A DNA stretch of 64,000 nucleotides from assembly GCF_004193775.1 (NCBI RefSeq), contig NC_041005.1, forward strand, positions 13,045,741 to 13,109,740, read 5' to 3'. Every line of letters starts with the position of its first letter. Position 1 is the stretch's first letter. The notes under the pieces are model-generated. The model had not been told where the DNA came from, made no database searches, and was given only the letters and a program-made list of their open reading frames with translations. This document shows positions 58,389 to 64,000 of this stretch, one piece after another. The position numbers and the translations under genes are program-made. The DNA comes from Glycine soja. Lineage: Eukaryota > Streptophyta > Magnoliopsida > Fabales > Fabaceae.

Positions 58389-61300
58389 TTCGGAGCCCCA
58401 TGAATGTTATTGCCTAGCGCTGTTCATGTGTCCTCCACCTTCGAGTTTGGAGCTATTTTTCATGATTGCCTAAGTGCGGACCCTCAAGGCAATCCTCCAT
58501 TCTCCCCCTTATTTTCGGAGCCCCATGAATGTTATTGCCTAGCGCTGTTCATGTGTCCTCCACCTTCGAGTTTGGAGCTATGTTTCATGATTGACTAAGT
58601 GCGGACCCTCAAGGCAATCCTCCATTCTCCCCCTTTTTCGGAGCCCCATGAATGTTATTGCCTAGCGCTTTTCATGTGTCCTCCACCTTCGAGTTTGGAG
58701 CTATGTTTCAGGATTGCCTAAGTGCGGACGACCAAGGCAATCCTCCATTCTCCCCCTTTTTCGGAGCCCCAAGAATGTTATTGCCTAGCGCTGTTCATGT
58801 GTCCTCCACCTTCGAGTTTGGAGCTATGTTTCATGATTGCCTAAGTGCGGACCCTCAAGGCAATCCTCCATTCTCCCCCAGTTTCGAAGCCCCATGAATG
58901 TTATTGCCTAGCGCTGTTCATGTGTCCTCCACCTTCGAGTTTGGAGCTATGTTTCATGATTGCCTAAGTGCGGACCCTCAAGGCAATCCTCCATTCTCCC
59001 CCTTTTTTTTGGAGCCCCATGAATGTTATTGCCTAGCGTTGTTCATGTGTCCTCCACCTTCGAGTTTGGAGCTATGTTTCATGATTGCCTAAGTGCGGAC
59101 CCTCAAGGCAATCCTCCATTCTTCCCCAGTTTCGGAGCCCCATGAATGTTATTGCCTAGCAGTGTTCATGTGTCCTCCACCTTCGAGTTTGGAGCTATGT
59201 TTCATGATTGCCTAAGTGCGGACCCTCAACGCAATCCTCCATTCTCCCAATTTTTTCGGAGCCCCATGAATGTTATTGCCTAGCGCTGTTCATGTGTCCT
59301 CTACCTTCGAGTTTGGAGCTATGTTTCACGAATGCCTAAGTGTGGATGCTCAAGGCAATCCTCCATTCTCTCCCATTTTTTCGGAGCCCCATGAATGTTA
59401 TTGCCTAGCGCTATTCATGTGTCCTCCACCTTCGAATTTGGAGCTATGTTTCATGATTGCCTAAATGCGGACCCTTAAGGCAATCCTCGATTCTCCCCCT
59501 TTTTTTTGGAGCCCTATGAATGTTATTGCCTAGCGTTGTTCATGTGTCCTCCACCTTCGAGTTTGGAGCTATGTTTCATGATTGCCTAATTGCGGACCCT
59601 CAAGGAAATCCTCCATTCTTCCCCTTTTTCGGAGCCCCATGAATGTTATTGCCTAGCGCTGTTCATGTGTCCTCCACCTTCGAGTTTGGAGCTATGTTTC
59701 AGGATTGCCTAAGTGCGGACCCTCAAGGCAATCCTCCATTCTCCCCCTTTTTCGGAGCCCCATGAATGTTATTGCCTAGCGCTGTTCATGTGTCCTCCAC
59801 CTTCGAGTTTGGAGCTTTGTTTCATGATTTCCTAAGTGCGGACCCTCAAGGCAATCCTCCATTCTCCCCCTTTTTTTTTGGAGCCCCATGAAAGTTATTG
59901 CCTAGCGCTATTCATGTGTCCTCCACCTTCGAGTTTGGAGCTATGTGTCATGATTGCCTAAGTGCGGACCATAAAGGCAATCCTCCATTCTCCCCCTTTT
60001 TTGGAGCCCCATGAATGTTATTGCCTAGCGCTGTTCATGTGTCCTCCACCTTCGAGTTTGGAGCTATATTTCATGATTGCCTAAGTGCGAACCCTCAAGG
60101 CAATCCTCCATTCTCCCCCTTTTTTGGAGCTCCATGAATGTTATTGCCTAGCGCTGTTTATGTGTGCTCCACCTTCGAGTTTGAAGCTATATTTCATGAT
60201 TGCCTAAGTGCGGACCCTCAAGGCAATCCTCCATTCTCCCCTTTTTTTTCGGAGCCCCATGAATGTTATTGCCTAGCGCTTTTCATGTGTCCTCCACCTT
60301 CGAGTTTGGAGCTATGTTTCAGGATTTCCTAAGTGCGGACGACCAAGGCAATCCTCCATTCTCCTCCTTTTTCGGAGCCCCATGAATGTTATTGCCTAGC
60401 GCTGTTCATGTGTCCTCCACCTTCGAGTTTGGAGCTATGTTTCATGATTGCCTAAGTGCGGACCCTCAAGGCAATCCTCCATTCTCCCCAAGTTTCGGAG
60501 CCCCATGAATGTTATTGCCTAGCGCTGTTCATGTGTCCTCCACCTTCGAGTTTGGAGCTATGTTTCATGATTGCCTAAGTGCGGACCCTCAAGGCAATCC
60601 TCCATTCTCCCCCTTTTTTTTGGAGCCCCATGAATGTTATTGCCTAGCGTTGTTCATGTGTCCTCCACCTTCGAGTTTGGAGCTATGTTTCATGATTGCC
60701 TAAGTGCGGACCCTCAAGGCAATCCTCCATTCTCCCCCAGTTTCGGAGCCCCATGAATGTTATTGCCTAGCAGTGTTCATGTGTCCTCCACCTTCGAGTT
60801 TGGAGCTATGTTTCATGATTGCCTAAGTGCGGACCCTCAACGCAATCCTCCATTCTCCCCCTTTTTTTCGGAGCCCCATGAATGTTATTGCCTAGCGCTA
60901 TTCATGTGTCCTCCACCTTCGAGTTTGGAGCTATGTTTCATGATTGCCTAAATGCGGACCCTCAAGGCAATCCTCCATTCTCCCCCTTTTTTTTAGAGCC
61001 CTATGAATGTTATTGCCTAGCGTTGTTCATGTGTCCTCCACCTTCGAGTTTGGAGCTATGTTTCATGATTGCCTAATTGCGGACCCTCAAGGAAATCCTC
61101 CATTCTCCCCCTTTTTCGGAGCCCCATGAATGTTATTGCCTAGCGCTTTTCATGTGTCCTCCACCTTCTAGTTTGGAGCTATGTTTCAGGATTGCCTAAG
61201 TGCGGACCCTCAAGGAAATCCTCCATTCTCCTCCTTTTTCGGAGCCCCATGAATGTTATTGCCTAGCGCTGTTCATGTGTCCTCCACCTTCGAGTTTGGA

Positions 61301-64000
61301 GCTTTGTTTCATGATTTCCTAAGTGCGGACCCTCAAGGCAATCCTCCATTCTCCCCCTTTTTTTTGGAGCCCCATGAAAGTTATTGCCTAGCGCTGTTCA
61401 TGTGTCCTCCACCTTCGAGTTTGGAGCTATGTGTCATGATTGCCTAAGTGCGGTCCCTCAAGGCAATCCACCATTCTCCCCCTTTTTGGGAGCCCCATGA
61501 ATGTTATTGCCTAGCGCTATTCATGTGTCCTCCACCTTCGAGTTTGGAGCTATATTTCATGATTGCCTAAGTGCGGACCCTCAAGGCAATCCTCCATTCT
61601 CCCCCTTTTTTTCGGAGCCCCATGAATGTTATTGCCTAGTGCTGTTCATGTGTCCTCCACCTTCGAGTTTTGAGCTATGTTGCATGATTGCCTAAGTACG
61701 GACCCTCAAGGCAATCCTCCATTCTCCCCCATTTTTTCGTAGCCCCATGAATGTTATTGCCTAGCGTTGTTCATGAGTCCTCCACCTTCGAGTTTGGAGC
61801 TATGTTACATGATTGCCTAAGTGCGGACCCTCAAGGCAATCCTCCATTCTCCCCCTTTTATGGAGCCCCATGAATGTTATTGCCTAGCGCTGTTCATGTG
61901 TCCTCCACCTTCGAGTTTGGAGCTATATTTCATGATTTCCTAAGTGCGGACCCTCAAGGCAATCCTCCATTCTCCCCCTATTTTTCGGAGCCCCATGAAT
62001 GTTATTGCCTAGCGTTGTTCATGTCTCCTCCACCTTCGAGTTTTGAGCTATGTTGAATGATTGCCTAAGTACGGACCCTCAAGGCAATCCTCCATTCTCC
62101 CCCTTTTTTTTAGAGCCTTATGAATGTTATTGCCTAGCGTTGTTCATGTGTCCTCCACCTTCGAGTTTGGAGCTTTGTTTCATGATTTCCTAAGTGCGGA
62201 CCCTCAAGGCAATCCTCCATTCTCCCCCTTTTTTTTGGAGCCCCATGAAAGTTATTGCCTAGCGCTGTTCATGTGTCCTCCACCTTCGAGTTTGGAGCTA
62301 TGTGTCATGATTGCCTAAGTGCGGTCCCTCAAGGCAATCCTCCATTCTCCCCCTTTTTGGGAGCCCCATGAATGTTATTGCCTAGCGCTATTCATGTGTC
62401 CTCCACCTTCGAGTTTGGAGCTATATTTCATGATTGCCTAAGTGCGGACCCTCAAGGCAATCCTCCATTCTCCCCCTTTTTTTCGGAGCCCCATGAATGT
62501 TATTGCCTAGCGCTGTTCATGTGTCCTCCACCTTCGAGTTTGGAGCTATGTTTCATGATTGCCTAAGTGCGGACCCTCAAGGCAATCCTCCATTCTCCCC
62601 CTTTTTAGGAGCCCTATGAATGTTATTGCCTAGCGCTGTTCATGTGTCCTCCACCTTCGAGTTTGGAGCTATGTTTCATGATTGCCTAAGTGCGGACCCT
62701 CAAGGCAATCCTCCATTCTCCCCCTTTTTTGGAGCCCCATGAATGTTATTGCCTAGCGCTGTTCATGTGTCCTCCACCTTCGAGTTTGGAGCTATGTTTC
62801 ATGATTGCCTAATTGCGGACCCTCAAGGCAATCCTCCATTCTCCCCCTTTTTAGGAGCCCTATGAATGATATTGCCTAGCGGTGTTCATGTGTCCTCCAC
62901 CTTCGAGTTTGGAGCTATGTTTCAGGATTGCCTAAGTGCGGACCCTCAAGGCAATCCTCCATTCTCCCCCTTTTTCGGAGCCCCATGAATGTTTTTGCCT
63001 AGCGCTGTTCATGTGTCCTCCACCTTCGAGTTTGGAGCTATGTTTCAGGATAGCCTAAGTGCGGACCCTCAAGGCAATCCTCCATTCTCCCCCTTTTTTT
63101 CGGAGCCCCATGAATGTTATTGCCTAGCGTTGTTCATGTGTCCTCCACCTTCGAGTTTGGAGCTATGTTTCATGATTGCCTAAGTGCGGACCCTCAAGGC
63201 AATCCTCCATTCTCCCCCTTTTTCGGAGCCCCATGAATGTTTTTGCCTAGCGCTGTTCATGTGTCCTCCACCTTCGAGTTTGGAGCTATGTTTCAGGATA
63301 GCCTAAGTGCGGACCCTCAAGGCAATCCTCCATTCTCCCCCTTTTTTTCGGAGCCCCATGAAAGTTATTGCCTAGCGCTGTTCATGTGTCCTCCACCTTC
63401 GAGTTTGGAGCTATATTTCATGATTTCCTAAGTGCGGACCCTCAAGGCAATCCTCCATTCTCCCCCTATTTTTCGGAGCCCCATGAATGTTATTGCCTAG
63501 CGCTGTTCATGTGTCCTCCACCTTCGAGTTTTGAGCTATGTTGCATGATTGCCTAAGTACGGACCCTCAAGGTAATCCTCCATTCTCCCCCTTTTTTTCG
63601 GAGCCCCATGAATGTTATTGCCTAGCGCTGTTCATGTGTCCTCCACCTTCGAGTTTGGAGCTATGTTTCATGATTGCCTAAGTGCGGACCCTCAAGGCAA
63701 TCCTCCATTCTCCCCCAGTTTCGGAGCCCCATGAATGTTATTGCCTAGCGGTGTTCATGTGTAATCCACCTTCGAGTTTGGAGCTATGTTTCATGATTGC
63801 CTAAGTGCGGACCCTCAAGGCAATCCTCCATTCTCCCCCTTTTTTTTGGAGCCCCATGAATGTTATTGCCTAGCGCTGTTCATGTGTCCTCCACCTTCGA
63901 GTTTGGAGCTATGTTTCATGATTGCCTAAGTGCGGACCCTCAAGGCAATCCTCCATTCTCCCCCTTTTATGGAGCCCCATGAATGTTATTGCCTAGCGGT
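58389..64000 (+). repeat. 124-bp tandem repeat array, about 45 units, continues beyond window
   Basis: Unit order: CGGAGCCCCATGAATGTTAT, TGCCTAGCGCTGTTCATGTG, TCCTCCACCTTCGAGTTTGG, AGCTATGTTTCATGATTGCC, TAAGTGCGGACCCTCAAGGC, AATCCTCCATTCTCCCCC, then a variable T-run. The T-run sets length differences (about 121-126 bp). 124 is not a multiple of 3, so the many 64-aa readings in this interval are by-products and not proteins. Each unit contains an 8-bp perfect hairpin (GATTGCCT / AGGCAATC with 15-base loop; first at 58,464-58,494). Shared rare variants reveal larger duplicated blocks with offsets of 1,611, 871 and 248 bp. Confidence 0.97.

Larger units (their letters stand above)
44223..64000 (+). 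mobile_element. Tat/Ogre-type Ty3-gypsy retrotransposon, 5'-truncated, runs off the window
   Basis: Diagnostic traits in order: LTR remnant, primer site TGGCGACTCCACTGGGGA, an extra ORF upstream of gag, gag-protease with a G-patch-like segment, a short intron before RT, RT with YVDD, two RNase H regions (the second archaeal-like), integrase without a chromodomain, an extra ORF after integrase, and a 3' region with tandem repeats. These traits together define the Tat/Ogre lineage. The 5' LTR has lost its left part at the rearrangement junction, and the 3' LTR is beyond the window. GC content is clearly higher than in the surrounding host DNA. Confidence 0.93.

Noticed and set aside
58404..63556. 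Family of repeated ~64-aa proteins (MLLPSAVHVSSTFEFGA...) as a tandem gene or toxin-like array
   Set aside because: The readings arise because each 124-bp repeat happens to lack stops over about 1.5 units; 124 is not divisible by 3, T-run length changes shift the frame, and no start or promoter context recurs other than the repeat itself.
58389..64000. CRISPR array
   Set aside because: There are no unique spacers: the whole 124-bp unit repeats head to tail, in a plant genome inside a retrotransposon.

Overview
This is plant nuclear DNA, almost certainly from a legume and most likely soybean (Glycine). I infer this from the AT-rich spacers, spliced genes with GT-AG introns, a Nod19-family gene, the CACTA ends of the 'CACTACTAGAAAA' type with 'AACATCGGTTTT' subterminal repeats, and a Tat/Ogre-type Ty3-gypsy element with its extra ORFs. 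Nothing bacterial or organellar was seen. Only two genes look intact, and they are near-identical copies of one gene. Nearly everything else is transposable elements, gene fragments carried by them, and rearrangement scars.

Layout. 1-11,400: AT-rich, gene-free DNA with old LINE scraps, a perfect 17-bp hairpin, MITE-like elements, a foldback element (8,197-8,544) and an irregular array of diverged repeats (about 3,950-7,660). 11,426-12,320: a ~450-bp tandem duplication that carries the start of a copia LTR. 12,198-18,017: a dead Ty1-copia element with both LTRs. 18,400-22,757: minus-strand fragments of unrelated host genes (HAD hydrolase, GRAS factor, sorting nexin 2, beta-tubulin, one unknown), several with splice sites still in place, which looks like gene capture by a transposon ending near 22,757. 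22,757-25,000: MITEs, a tRNA-derived SINE-like insert and a diverged direct repeat. 25,002-26,566: a second CACTA-type end followed by plus-strand fragments of a membrane-protein gene and a mitochondrial-type aldehyde dehydrogenase (ALDH) gene.

26,567-32,197 and 36,785-43,769 are two copies of one segment. Each holds a decayed En/Spm (CACTA) transposase with a Ulp1-like end, a LINE tail, and a complete three-coding-exon SURNod19 gene (412 aa) with its own TATA box and 5' UTR intron. The two proteins differ at only two residues. The copies carry different internal deletions. The second copy is flanked on its right by an inverted copy of DNA found just left of it, joined at microhomology, which suggests replication-template switching or transposon-mediated rearrangement.

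44,223 to the end: a 5'-truncated Tat/Ogre Ty3-gypsy element: LTR remnant, tRNA-type PBS, extra ORF1, gag-protease-G-patch, a short intron that keeps the frame, RT-RNaseH-second RNaseH-integrase, a sense-strand extra ORF with its own TATA box after integrase, and a 124-bp tandem array of about 45 units that runs off the window. Its coding part has nine premature stops but no frameshift over 9 kb, a pattern that fits decay by cytosine deamination. The 3' LTR is not in the window.
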